Shown: positions 1 through 6,495, counted from the stretch's first letter. The stretch is 7,641 nucleotides of DNA from CAYGTK01 sp964352775 (GCA_964352775.1 CAYGTK010000198.1:1-7641); one strand, 5' to 3'. Notes: a model not told the origin generated them from the letters alone. Program-made: numbers and translations.

Positions 1-702
1 GGTTTCAGAAGTGGTTTTTCTGATAAGCGTGGAGTGGTCTTTGTGCATGGCTCACCTGGTAGCTGGGATGGCTGGGTCGACTATTTTAGAGACTCTTCGT
101 TGATCTATGACCTTCAACTATGCAGTTACTCTCGTCCAGGATTTGGAGGTTCAGTTTCGGGTAGCATACCAAGAAGTGTACTGCATGGACAAGCTGATGA
201 GCCTCCAAATGATCTTAATGGAGATACCCTCAAACAGATATTGGTAGGCCATAGTTATGGTGGCCCAGTAGTGTTAAAAAAAGCAAGTAAAATGCGGCCA
301 GATACCTATGGAGGTTTAATACTCATAGCCAGCCCAGTTAGCCCTGAAGTGGAGCAGCCTGCTTGGTATAATTACCTTACCGATAACTCATTAGGCGAAT
401 TACTCTTGCCGACTGACCTCTGGAACAGCAACCGAGAGATGATGACCCTAAAAGGTGATCTGAAAGAAATGGAGCCCGACTACTCCAAGATAACCATACC
501 CATTACCATAATTCACGGAACGGAAGATGCATTAGTTCCCTATGCCCATGTGGAGTATATGATGAATGCCTTCCCGAACAGTTTGCAGGTAAGGCTAGTG
601 AAGCTGGAAGGGGTAGACCACTTTATACCTTGGACGCATCAAGATATAGTTAGCCAAGAGATATTGCGAATGGATAGCCTGCTAACTGCAGAAGGCCTTT
701 AA
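1..702 (+). CDS. Alpha/beta fold hydrolase, 5'-truncated by the window edge
   Basis: The frame is open from base 1, so the true start lies outside the window; the GTG at 34 is internal, because the residues before it are in-frame protein leading into the first core strand. Of 233 visible residues, the strand and oxyanion-loop motif VVFVHGSPGSW is at about 12-22, the nucleophile elbow GHSYGG has Ser85, the acid is probably Asp176 (GTEDALVP) and the His is His207 (GVDHFIPW). This is a complete Ser-Asp-His triad in the usual order, with a small cap between about 112 and 157. The substrate cannot be read from sequence; small-molecule esters or similar are typical. The N-terminal part is missing, so a signal peptide cannot be judged. 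The segment between the RPGFGGS turn and the nucleophile looks somewhat short. The last 21 bp overlap the convergent membrane-protein gene. Family is secure, specificity unknown. Confidence 0.9.
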   Translation, partial: GFRSGFSDKRGVVFVHGSPGSWDGWVDYFRDSSLIYDLQLCSYSRPGFGGSVSGSIPRSVLHGQADEPPNDLNGDTLKQILVGHSYGGPVVLKKASKMRPDTYGGLILIASPVSPEVEQPAWYNYLTDNSLGELLLPTDLWNSNREMMTLKGDLKEMEPDYSKITIPITIIHGTEDALVPYAHVEYMMNAFPNSLQVRLVKLEGVDHFIPWTHQDIVSQEILRMDSLLTAEGL

Positions 703-1480
703 AATAGATCGTCCGCTAAGGGCCAGCATCCAACTATACGCTGCAAGAAGGCCATACACTCCGGCAAATACTAGTGTAAGTGTGGTATCCTTTAGTAGGT
801 AAAATGCCACTATGGGTAGAACCTGTAGGGCATGCATGCCAATGAAGTGAGCCACCCTTAAGTCACCAAAATCAATAGCCCAGTTCAGGAAGGGAATACC
901 TGATGATCCATCGGCTGCACCAACGGTATGACCAAAATTCTGCCCCATGGCAAACCCCTGAAAAGAGAAAATGACAAATAACATTATGCCTACCCTAATT
1001 CCCCAGACGTAATAGGAGGGGAGGTTTGGAAAACTTTTTATGAAGAAGACTATGCCGATATACCCAGTATAAATGGTAGCCAAGCTGGCTGCTACAGCCA
1101 TGAGGATAAATAGTATGGAATGTAGTGGACTACTCACATTGTAATGAGAAAGCTGCCCTTTGCCAGCCTGTAGAGCTATGTAAACAATTTCAAAACCAAG
1201 AAGCACGATCATTGCCCAGGAATAGATGGGTACGTTAACGTAGTCTTTTACATAAAAGGTATACCAAGCCATTGCCCAAGAAAAAATGAGCGTACTTAGG
1301 GCAAACTNNNNNNNNNNCAAACTTTATCGGCTTGTACCAAGCATTTACCCCTAACACTTTCAGGTCGATAAATAGGCTGGCTATTCCCATGGCTATAGCT
1401 AAAAGCAGACAAACTGCACCGAAGTAGAAGAGTATTTCGTTACGCTGTTTAATGGCTTGTATAAAATTCTGCATTATCAT
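682..1480 (-). CDS. Seven-helix integral membrane protein of unknown function, interrupted by an assembly gap
   Basis: As given, the gene is split by ten Ns into two frames. The bases caaact end the left flank (1302-1307) and also begin the right flank (1318-1323). Removing the Ns and one copy (16 bp) joins the pieces in frame as KPIKFALSTLIFSW and gives one 260-residue protein. Hydrophobic segments lie at about 17-38, 53-72, 82-99, 114-141, 152-173, 205-224 and 228-249, suggesting seven helices. A glycine-rich loop (GQNFGHTVGAADG, 174-186) and an FGDLRVAHFIGMHALQ stretch (199-214, with His206 and His211) look like conserved functional parts, perhaps a metal or ligand site; this is inference. 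I do not recognise a named family. ATG at 1480 is chosen; ATG at 1474 (third codon) is an alternative, and neither has a clear ribosome-binding site. It is divergent from the sdpR-like operon and overlaps the hydrolase gene by 21 bp. Confidence 0.8.
1308..1317. other. Assembly gap of ten Ns, probably spurious
   Basis: Ten Ns sit between two copies of caaact (1302-1307 and 1318-1323). A fixed-length N run between identical ends suggests two contigs that overlap by at least 6 bp but were scaffolded rather than merged. Merging restores the reading frame of the membrane protein across the junction. Confidence 0.85.
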
Positions 1481-1671
1481 TAGTTGTGCTACTAAGGTGC
1501 TTTTAATTGCTCTGTGATGCTACTCTTTCCCAGCCAGTTGTGGTTTATATTAGGTGAATTGTAGGATGTAAATAGCAGGTCATCAATGTCAAATATTTGG
1601 ATTTCTAAATTTCAGCCATTACTTTAGCAGATAATTAGACAATTATCTAATTACCTAAAGAGCTAAATAGA
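1481..1671. promoter_or_regulatory. Divergent intergenic region between the membrane protein and the sdpR-like operon
   Basis: These 191 bp must carry the promoters of two divergent transcription units. On the + strand TAAATTTC (1606-1613) matches the Bacteroidota -7 consensus TAnnTTTG except for the last base, but no convincing TTTG lies about 19-21 bp upstream. If it is used, transcription would start near 1620, just before the operator palindromes. I found no good -7 match on the minus strand. Confidence 0.35.
1629..1653. promoter_or_regulatory. Overlapping palindromes: probable operator of the SdpR-like autorepressor
   Basis: Two perfect inverted repeats overlap here. TAATTAGA (1632-1639) pairs with TCTAATTA (1646-1653) across a 6-nt spacer, and AGATAATT (1629-1636) pairs with AATTATCT (1641-1648) across a 4-nt spacer. 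AT-rich dyads of this size, 18 bp ahead of an ArsR-family gene, are where an autorepressor dimer would bind. The two alternative pairings share arms, so two dimers could bind on overlapping faces. Binding by the adjacent regulator is inference. Confidence 0.65.
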
Positions 1672-1986
1672 ATGAACTACTTATTCAAAGCATTGGACGA
1701 CCCTACTAGAAGAGAAATGATAGATCTACTAAAGGAAGGCGACCTGACAGCAGGGGAGATAGCCGAGAAATTCGACATCAGTAAACCCAGTATCAGTTAT
1801 CACCTCGATCTGTTGAAACGTGCCGACCTAGTTATCAGCCAGAAGAAGGGCCAATATGTATACTACACGCTTAACACCAGCGTGGTAGACGACATCATTA
1901 ATTGGTTGCTATCGGTAAAGGCATCAGCCCCTCAAGTTGAAAAGGGGGGCGCTGCCGCTGACGATATACTACCTACAAACGACTAA
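1672..1986 (+). CDS. sdpR: ArsR-family winged-helix autorepressor, SdpR type
   Basis: A 104-residue DNA-binding repressor. The N-terminus (MNYLFKALDDPTRREM), the helix-turn-helix at about 25-50 (AGEIAEKFDISKPSISYHL, recognition helix about 38-50) and the wing KKGQYVYYTL (58-67) are typical of the SdpR branch of ArsR regulators. There is no cysteine anywhere, so it is not a classical metal- or redox-sensing ArsR protein. In Bacillus subtilis SdpR represses sdpRI and is drawn to the membrane by toxin-loaded SdpI. An SdpI-type gene starts 11 bp downstream here, so the same circuit is the natural reading. The tail after about residue 84 is low-complexity (Ala, Gly, Asp) and probably disordered. 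The overlapping palindromes before the ATG are the likely operator. No strong ribosome-binding site is seen. The family call is firm; the circuit is inferred from order. Confidence 0.9.
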   Translation: MNYLFKALDDPTRREMIDLLKEGDLTAGEIAEKFDISKPSISYHLDLLKRADLVISQKKGQYVYYTLNTSVVDDIINWLLSVKASAPQVEKGGAAADDILPTND

Positions 1987-1997
1987 ACCCTCCGACC

Positions 1998-2645
1998 ATG
2001 AACATCACAAGTAAAGACATTGTAGCTTGGGTCATCCTTTTATTACCCTTTCCAATTATAGCCTATTTCTGGGCTGAACTGCCTGACCAAGTGCCCATTC
2101 ATTGGGGTATAAATGGTGAGCCTGATAATTGGGCTGATAAGGCTACAGGAATATTCATTGGCCCAGCAATAAACATTGGCCTATACATTTTGATGAGCCT
2201 AGCTCCCAAAATAGACCCCAAGAAGAATTTTGAGCAAATGAAGATGTACCCAACCCTAAAGCTGATGTTGGTAGCATTATTCTTCCTGCTCTTTTTGATA
2301 ATAATGGCCTTTACATTAGAGTATACTACTGATGTACGCTGGATACCCGCTGCAGTAATGTTATTGATGATAGGTATTGGCAATTACATGGGTAAATTTC
2401 GTCCCAACTACTTCATCGGTATCCGTACCCCTTGGACCTTAGAGAGTGAAGAAGTATGGACTAAAACTCATCGGCTTGCAGGTACGCTTTGGGTGGTGGC
2501 TTCTATCATTATGTTGGTGGCCCTGCTACTTCCGCTACAGCCTTGGTTAGCTATTAATTTCTCTATTTACCTTGTTGTTATTGCTGGCTTTCCAGTGCTC
2601 TATTCTTACCAATTGCACCGTAAGCTAGGTGCGCAAAATGCTTAA
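1998..2645 (+). CDS. sdpI: SdpI-family immunity membrane protein with DUF1648-type N-terminus
   Basis: A 215-residue inner-membrane protein with about six helices (near 9-25, 51-69, 87-106, 116-131, 161-180, 186-204). The N-terminal half has the DUF1648 signature PDQVPIHWG...GEPDNW (29-45). The C-terminal half has the SdpI hallmark from Gly128 through FRPNYFIGIRTPWTL (134-148) to a THRLAG stretch (157-162). In B. subtilis SdpI gives immunity to the SdpC killing peptide and signals toxin presence by sequestering SdpR. Here it follows an SdpR-type repressor by 11 bp, and its TAA stop overlaps the ATG of the CPBP protease gene by one base, so all three should be one mRNA. No sdpABC-like toxin genes are visible in the window, so the toxin it protects against, if any, is unknown. 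The family is firm; the immunity role is by homology. Confidence 0.9.
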   Translation: MNITSKDIVAWVILLLPFPIIAYFWAELPDQVPIHWGINGEPDNWADKATGIFIGPAINIGLYILMSLAPKIDPKKNFEQMKMYPTLKLMLVALFFLLFLIIMAFTLEYTTDVRWIPAAVMLLMIGIGNYMGKFRPNYFIGIRTPWTLESEEVWTKTHRLAGTLWVVASIIMLVALLLPLQPWLAINFSIYLVVIAGFPVLYSYQLHRKLGAQNA

Positions 2646-3586
2646 TGATGCCTATTAACACAAAAAAGATAGGACTCTTTCTAGCCCTAGCCTTCGGTAT
2701 TAGTTGGATAATGACGGCCATAATACTAGCTGCTGGTGTAAAAGCAGGCACAATGACATTTATGGCCTCAGTAGCTGTATTTGTAATGTCGGGTCCGGCT
2801 GTAGCAGCTGTTGTGGTGCAGAAGCTTATTTACAAAGAAGACCTATCTAACATCGGTTTACGATGGAGTGGTGTTAACTGGAAGGCAATGCTGTTATATC
2901 CCATATTCGTAGCCTCTTTCGTTTTCGGAACACTAGGCTTTGGTTATTTATTAGGTAACGTAATGGGTTTTGAAGCCTTCGGAACGGTAGCCATTACTGC
3001 GGAAGGTATGCTAGCCAATGTAGCGGAAACAATGTCTGCCGATCAGTTAGAAGCAGCAAAAAAGCAACTGGAAATAGGACCTTGGGCAATTTTGTTATTG
3101 ACTTTAGGAATGGCCCTTATTGCAGGGCTTACAGTAAATGGACTTGCAGCACTTGGCGAAGAACTAGGCTGGCGTGGTCTATTGGAGAAAGAATTACGCC
3201 CATTAGGCTTTTGGAAAGCCAATATCGTGAACGGTATTTTCTGGGGACTATGGCATGCACCTATCATTGTTGCCATTGGGTTTAACTATCCAGAGAACCC
3301 TTGGTTGGGAGTGGGAATGATGTGTTTATTCACCACTTCAGCAGGTTTTGTTCATGCCTACTTGCGATTAAAAACGGGTACGGTATTTTCTGCTGCAGCA
3401 CTTCATGGGGCTATTAATGCTAGTGCGGGTATCATTCCATTTATGGTACAAGACAGTACTTCCTTCTTTTCCCACCCGGTTGGGTTTACGGCTATATTCG
3501 GCTTCCTTTTGGTAACAGTTATCATCTACCTTTTTGATAGAGAGACCATAGATAAGAATATAGAAACGTACACTGCTAAAGTATAG
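2645..3586 (+). CDS. CPBP-family intramembrane metalloprotease (Abi/CAAX protease-like)
   Basis: A 313-residue polytopic membrane protein with about seven to eight hydrophobic segments. All signature motifs of the CPBP (CAAX protease and bacteriocin-processing) family are present: EELGWR (Glu172, Glu173, Arg177), FWGLWHAP with His204, and LHGAIN with His254 and Asn258. These form the expected zinc/glutamate active site within the membrane, so it looks catalytically intact. In lactic acid bacteria family members give self-immunity to bacteriocins; others process membrane or prenylated substrates. The start ATG overlaps the sdpI-like stop (TAATG), implying translational coupling; a second ATG follows at codon 2. 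A hydrophilic, helical insert at about 115-143 precedes the catalytic core. Association with sdpRI suggests a joint envelope-stress or toxin-defence role, which is inference. The convergent neighbour stops one base away, leaving no room for a terminator. Confidence 0.93.
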   Translation: MMPINTKKIGLFLALAFGISWIMTAIILAAGVKAGTMTFMASVAVFVMSGPAVAAVVVQKLIYKEDLSNIGLRWSGVNWKAMLLYPIFVASFVFGTLGFGYLLGNVMGFEAFGTVAITAEGMLANVAETMSADQLEAAKKQLEIGPWAILLLTLGMALIAGLTVNGLAALGEELGWRGLLEKELRPLGFWKANIVNGIFWGLWHAPIIVAIGFNYPENPWLGVGMMCLFTTSAGFVHAYLRLKTGTVFSAAALHGAINASAGIIPFMVQDSTSFFSHPVGFTAIFGFLLVTVIIYLFDRETIDKNIETYTAKV

Positions 3587-3587
3587 A

Positions 3588-4514
3588 TCAGTCCTTTTGC
3601 TTTCGTTCGCGCTTAGCTGCTCGCTTCATCTCGCGCTTTTCATGTTTCTTCTTTTTTATCAAGCCCTTTACGTCTATCTCACCATGATAACTGAAGTTGA
3701 AAACGATGGTGTTATTACTGCTAGTATCTACTTGTAATAAAGCCTTTCCTTCTACCTCAAAAGGGCTAGGTTCTTTTTCGAACCAAAGGTCTAATCCATC
3801 CCTAAGTAGTCTAAAATCTTTGGTAACTGCTGCCACAGCTATATCAATGGAATCGCGTGCAGGTATCAGTACGGTATCGGGGAAATAGGCCTTCGCACTG
3901 AATTTACCAGGGAAGGTAGCACGGGCATCTATATTGGTAAGCTGTAAGGTGAAACTACCGCGGTTATATAGCCTAGTGAGTAAGCTTACACTTATCTGCT
4001 TCATGCTAATATCCTTATGTATCATCCTCACCACTTTAAACTCAGGCTTCCTAGGTTTTGGTATTATCCGCTCAATGGTAATGGGAATGGGCTTTCGATA
4101 GAGGTCGGTATAGGCTATCATTTCAATAAGCAATATGATACTATCGTCTGCCGCTGCTTTTGCGGAGCGTACGGAATCCATGTAGAGCGTAAAAGGAAGC
4201 TTTAGGTAGGAGGCTGAATCAGCATCATCAGGCATATCGTTCTGAAAACCATCTACTATCAAGTGTCCGTCAAAATAAACCGCGTAGGAAATACTATCTA
4301 AGCGGAACAATGCCGACCGTACACTGGTAAGTCGGGTATGCGCAACAAAATGAAGGGAGTGTTTATGCACCTCCATATCTATGCGCTCTATCTCTGCTAT
4401 TAGCTGGCTACGCTTCTCTTTTATCCAAACGCCCAATTGCCAAGAGAATAGGCCAAGCAAAAGCAAAATGACCGAGGCAATAAGTATGCGCTTTTGAAGC
4501 TTGGTAAGGGTCAT
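3588..4514 (-). CDS. Membrane-anchored LEA type 2-like protein with basic C-terminal tail
   Basis: A 308-residue protein with a short cytoplasmic N-terminus, one transmembrane anchor (about 9-29) and a large, probably periplasmic, beta-rich part. Two successive regions (about 55-150 and 167-285) look like LEA14/WHy-type beta sandwiches: each has a 'ld.i.y.vy.dg' or 'l.ltniDa.' strand pattern followed by a proline/serine turn, such as VLIPARDSIDIAV (215-227). The call rests on pattern only and could be wrong; it may simply be a lineage-specific hypothetical protein. The last 22 residues (287-308) are almost all Lys, Arg and Glu, an unusually basic tail that might contact nucleic acid, phospholipid or an anionic partner. 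The gene starts 16 bp after the stop of the lipoprotein hydrolase gene, so the two are probably co-transcribed. Its stop lies one base from the convergent CPBP gene. Confidence 0.7.
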   Translation of the reverse strand: MTLTKLQKRILIASVILLLLGLFSWQLGVWIKEKRSQLIAEIERIDMEVHKHSLHFVAHTRLTSVRSALFRLDSISYAVYFDGHLIVDGFQNDMPDDADSASYLKLPFTLYMDSVRSAKAAADDSIILLIEMIAYTDLYRKPIPITIERIIPKPRKPEFKVVRMIHKDISMKQISVSLLTRLYNRGSFTLQLTNIDARATFPGKFSAKAYFPDTVLIPARDSIDIAVAAVTKDFRLLRDGLDLWFEKEPSPFEVEGKALLQVDTSSNNTIVFNFSYHGEIDVKGLIKKKKHEKREMKRAAKRERKQKD

Positions 4515-4530
4515 GCCTATTGCGCTGCTG

Positions 4531-5817
4531 CTAATTAAGAACTGCTATCACTATACCCTCACTATCTGACTTGAAGTTAGGCACAGCCAGGCTTCGCCCA
4601 TTAAACTCAATAGGAATGGATTGCGGGGAAGTAGTAGGAAAGAAGATGTCTACCCCATTTAAGAATAGGAAATTGGAGAACGCCCCTTGTACTTGCTCTT
4701 CGGTTTGTCCATCACCATCATCGTATAGAAAGAATGCGATGGTAGTTTGGTCGGCAGAAGCGAAAGCGGGGGTAGCCAAATTAATACCGTTCACCGTCAA
4801 TTCATCACGCCCCTCAATAACGGCCTTGTTGGCAGAAAATACTATTAATACTGATTGGTCGTCATCTTCAGGTAGCTCACTCAATAGGTTTGCCGCAAGG
4901 CTTAGGCCGCTTGGTATGGTACGCAAATACACCAAGTCATCAGAACGGATGAATCCTTCACGGAAGTAGCTAACGGGTCTGTCATCAGTATTACCAGTGG
5001 TAACTTGAAATTCATATTTGGTATCGGCCACTGCGGAATAGGGTCCCCATAACCCATTGGCATCGGTGGTGAACGTGGCTAGCGGACTATTGGTAACTCG
5101 CTCTCCCGTGCTTTGGTCAATGCTGTAAACGCGAACCGAAGCGCCTATTTGGGCTACATTTTCGCCAAGGGTAAGCACCTTGCCTGAAAGTGCTATTTCA
5201 CCTTCTGGTTCTAGTTTGGTAGTGTTGGGTGCTTTGTCATCGTTCAGGAATTTGTACATAGCCTCAAAAGCCGCAGCATTGGTAGCTACTTCGTAGTGAT
5301 CAGCACCTAGTATCTGAGCATTTACTGCGCCCGGTATGTCACTACCTTCTAGTATCTCATCCTGTGGCGACCATATATTCAAGGTAGGTATTTCGCCATT
5401 TGGCCCTGCAGGTCCAGCTTGTGGAGCGCTACCGATATGGATATACCTATCTACCTTAGCAGCACGGTTAGCATCGCTCAAATAGCTGTAACCCAATCCA
5501 CCACCCGCAGAGTGGCCCGCTAGGTGTACTTTACTAGCACCAGTAGCAGCCAGTACCTGGTCAATAAATGCATCTAAAGGGGTAACCAAGTCAGCACCCA
5601 TGGCAAGGGTGTTTCTATCGGTTACATACAAGCGGTCGTCGCAGTAGTCGTTAGCTTTAAATCGCATGAACTGGTTAGCATAAGTATCACCCGCAGCTAA
5701 TAAACCATGTAGGAAGATGATAGGGGTTTGTTCTTCACACGGTATAGTTGTATCGTCTTTTTCGCAACTGGATAAAGCGAGAGAGATTACTAGTAATAGG
5801 AGTAATGGTTTTTGCAT
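4531..5817 (-). CDS. Surface-type lipoprotein esterase/lipase, alpha/beta hydrolase with beta-rich C-terminal domains
   Basis: A 428-residue lipoprotein. The signal peptide ends in lipobox LSSC (Cys18), followed by E-K-D-D, which fits the Bacteroidota lipoprotein surface-export signature C-x-K-(D/E)2; it is therefore probably displayed on the outer face of the outer membrane. The catalytic domain (about 31-192) has the oxyanion strand IIFLHGLL (33-40), nucleophile elbow GHSAGG with Ser103, probable acid Asp153 (SPQDEIL) and probable His174 (ADHYEV). Cys27 and Cys59 could form a disulfide. Residues about 207-273 resemble a carboxypeptidase-regulatory or Ig-like beta sandwich (LSGKV...GASVRVYSID...TTDANGLW). 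The remainder to 428 is a further beta-rich domain with a possible calcium loop, DDGDGQTEE (366-374). The likely role is hydrolysis of extracellular esters; the substrate is unknown. It leads a two-gene leftward unit with the LEA-like gene. Confidence 0.88.
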   Translation of the reverse strand: MQKPLLLLLVISLALSSCEKDDTTIPCEEQTPIIFLHGLLAAGDTYANQFMRFKANDYCDDRLYVTDRNTLAMGADLVTPLDAFIDQVLAATGASKVHLAGHSAGGGLGYSYLSDANRAAKVDRYIHIGSAPQAGPAGPNGEIPTLNIWSPQDEILEGSDIPGAVNAQILGADHYEVATNAAAFEAMYKFLNDDKAPNTTKLEPEGEIALSGKVLTLGENVAQIGASVRVYSIDQSTGERVTNSPLATFTTDANGLWGPYSAVADTKYEFQVTTGNTDDRPVSYFREGFIRSDDLVYLRTIPSGLSLAANLLSELPEDDDQSVLIVFSANKAVIEGRDELTVNGINLATPAFASADQTTIAFFLYDDGDGQTEEQVQGAFSNFLFLNGVDIFFPTTSPQSIPIEFNGRSLAVPNFKSDSEGIVIAVLN

Positions 5818-5821
5818 GGCT

Positions 5822-5841
5822 GTGGTTTAACCACTAATATA
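5822..5841 (-). promoter_or_regulatory. Leader palindrome and candidate -7 element of the lipoprotein hydrolase gene
   Basis: GTGGTT (5822-5827) and AACCAC (5829-5834) form a 13-bp palindrome 4 bp before the start codon. Immediately upstream on the minus strand TATATTAG (5841-5834) matches TAnnTTTG at all but one fixed position. Together they could be a promoter with an operator or a start-site hairpin. No clear -33 element is visible, so the promoter call is weak. Confidence 0.35.
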
Positions 5842-5891
5842 CAAAGGGGCTGTTTAAGAGTGTAACATCGTTCCTCCACTAATAGTAAATA

Positions 5892-5905
5892 AGCACTATC
5901 GTGCT
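5892..5905 (-). terminator. Weak terminator-like hairpin downstream of the HxlR gene
   Basis: On the minus strand AGCAC, a GATA loop and GTGCT form a 5-bp stem, followed by a moderately U-rich run (TTATTTACTATT). It lies about 80 bp after the HxlR stop and before the lipoprotein gene, so it could end the HxlR transcript. The stem is short and the call is tentative. Confidence 0.3.
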
Positions 5906-5982
5906 AACTGTAACGTGGTTAAGTATATTGGAACGTAACTCCCGATACTTAGTAAGTACTTTTTTAATTATACTATCAGAAG

Positions 5983-6444
5983 TCAAAGTTCTTTAAATGG
6001 TCTTTTACTTTTATCGTACTTAGTCCTTGATTCAATGATAAGGTCCATTTCTTCTTTAATCCATACAGACAAGTGAAGTAGTATATCTAAATACCTTCTG
6101 CCTAATGCAGTAAGCCTGTATTCTACTCGAACGGGTACCTCAGGAAACACCTCTCTATTTAAGTAGCCATCCCGCTCAAGAGTTTTAAGTCTTTCAGATA
6201 ATACTTTAGATGATATACCACGAATTAATTTCTTCATACTACCAAACCTTAAGACCTGATACCCACCAAGAAATAAAATGATAAGTATACTCCATTTATC
6301 CGAGGCTGGAGATAAGACATCCCTAATTGGGCAGATGTCTAATGGCATTTCAGGATTGTAGTTGAATATTTTTTCCAGTTTTTTTTGGACCTCAACGGTC
6401 TCATAATCAGCATTAGTTACTTTTTGGTTATCAGGTTTCTTCAT
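5983..6444 (-). CDS. HxlR-family winged-helix transcriptional repressor, single conserved cysteine
   Basis: A 153-residue regulator. The HxlR domain spans about 36-135: the entry motif CPIRDVLSPASDKWSILIIL (Cys38, Asp49-Lys50-Trp51), helix-turn-helix GISSKVLSERLKTLERDGYL (77-96) and wing VPVRVEYRLTALG (103-115). The open frame reaches a TTG at 6459, but ATG at 6444 is the better start; the five extra residues are not part of the domain. Relatives such as YodB and HypR of Bacillus sense disulfide stress or quinones through the N-terminal Cys-Pro cysteine, which is present here as the only cysteine. It is divergent from an AhpD-like gene with a 68-bp shared spacer, the standard arrangement for a regulator and its target. 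The gene is much more AT-rich than its outer neighbours (about 25% GC in one 60-base stretch). The family is firm; the signal is inferred. Confidence 0.92.
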   Translation of the reverse strand: MKKPDNQKVTNADYETVEVQKKLEKIFNYNPEMPLDICPIRDVLSPASDKWSILIILFLGGYQVLRFGSMKKLIRGISSKVLSERLKTLERDGYLNREVFPEVPVRVEYRLTALGRRYLDILLHLSVWIKEEMDLIIESRTKYDKSKRPFKEL

Positions 6445-6453
6445 CGAAACGTA

Positions 6454-6495
6454 TTTCAAAGGTTACTTATAGTTACTAGGTTTGTAAAAATAACC
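6454..6495 (+). promoter_or_regulatory. Promoter of the AhpD-like gene with overlapping candidate HxlR operator
   Basis: TAGGTTTG (6477-6484) is a perfect match to the Bacteroidota -7 element TAnnTTTG, and TTTC (6454-6457), one base off TTTG, lies 19 bp upstream as a -33 element. The dyad TTAC (6473-6476) and GTAA (6484-6487) straddles the -7 element with a 7-nt spacer. A wider pair, GGTTA (6461-6465) and TAACC (6491-6495), brackets it, and GTTACT repeats at 6462 and 6472 with a 10-bp period. On the minus strand AACCTTTG (6463-6456) is a near match that could serve the HxlR gene. A repressor bound here would block both promoters. Confidence 0.6.

Noticed and set aside
1590..1599. Perfect 10-bp palindrome CAAATATTTG in the divergent spacer
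   Set aside because: It is AT-rich and short enough to occur by chance; TTTG inside it is too close to TAAATTTC at 1606 to act as its -33 element.
1987..1997. Possible small toxin gene within or near the sdpR-sdpI operon
   Set aside because: The gaps are only 11 bp and a 1-bp overlap, and the 191-bp upstream spacer shows no credible signal-peptide-bearing small frame.
2099..2383. Open frame antisense to the sdpI-like gene (94 codons)
   Set aside because: It lies wholly opposite a well-supported family gene, has no recognisable domain, and is explained by codon bias of the sense strand.
3043..3285. Short frames on both strands within the CPBP protease gene
   Set aside because: They overlap the catalytic core coding region (the EELGWR and WHAP motifs) and have no motif of their own.
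4571..4969. 132-codon frame antisense to the lipoprotein hydrolase gene
   Set aside because: It is rich in Ser, Arg and Pro as expected for a shadow frame, and the opposite strand encodes a complete lipoprotein.
5950..5968. Palindrome ACTTAGTAAGT followed by a T-run (plus strand) as a terminator
   Set aside because: The T-run follows on the plus strand, but the gene needing termination there runs on the minus strand.
6445..6459. TTG start extending the HxlR protein by five residues
   Set aside because: ATG at 6444 gives a normal-length protein, and the extension would run into a candidate promoter (AACCTTTG at 6456-6463).
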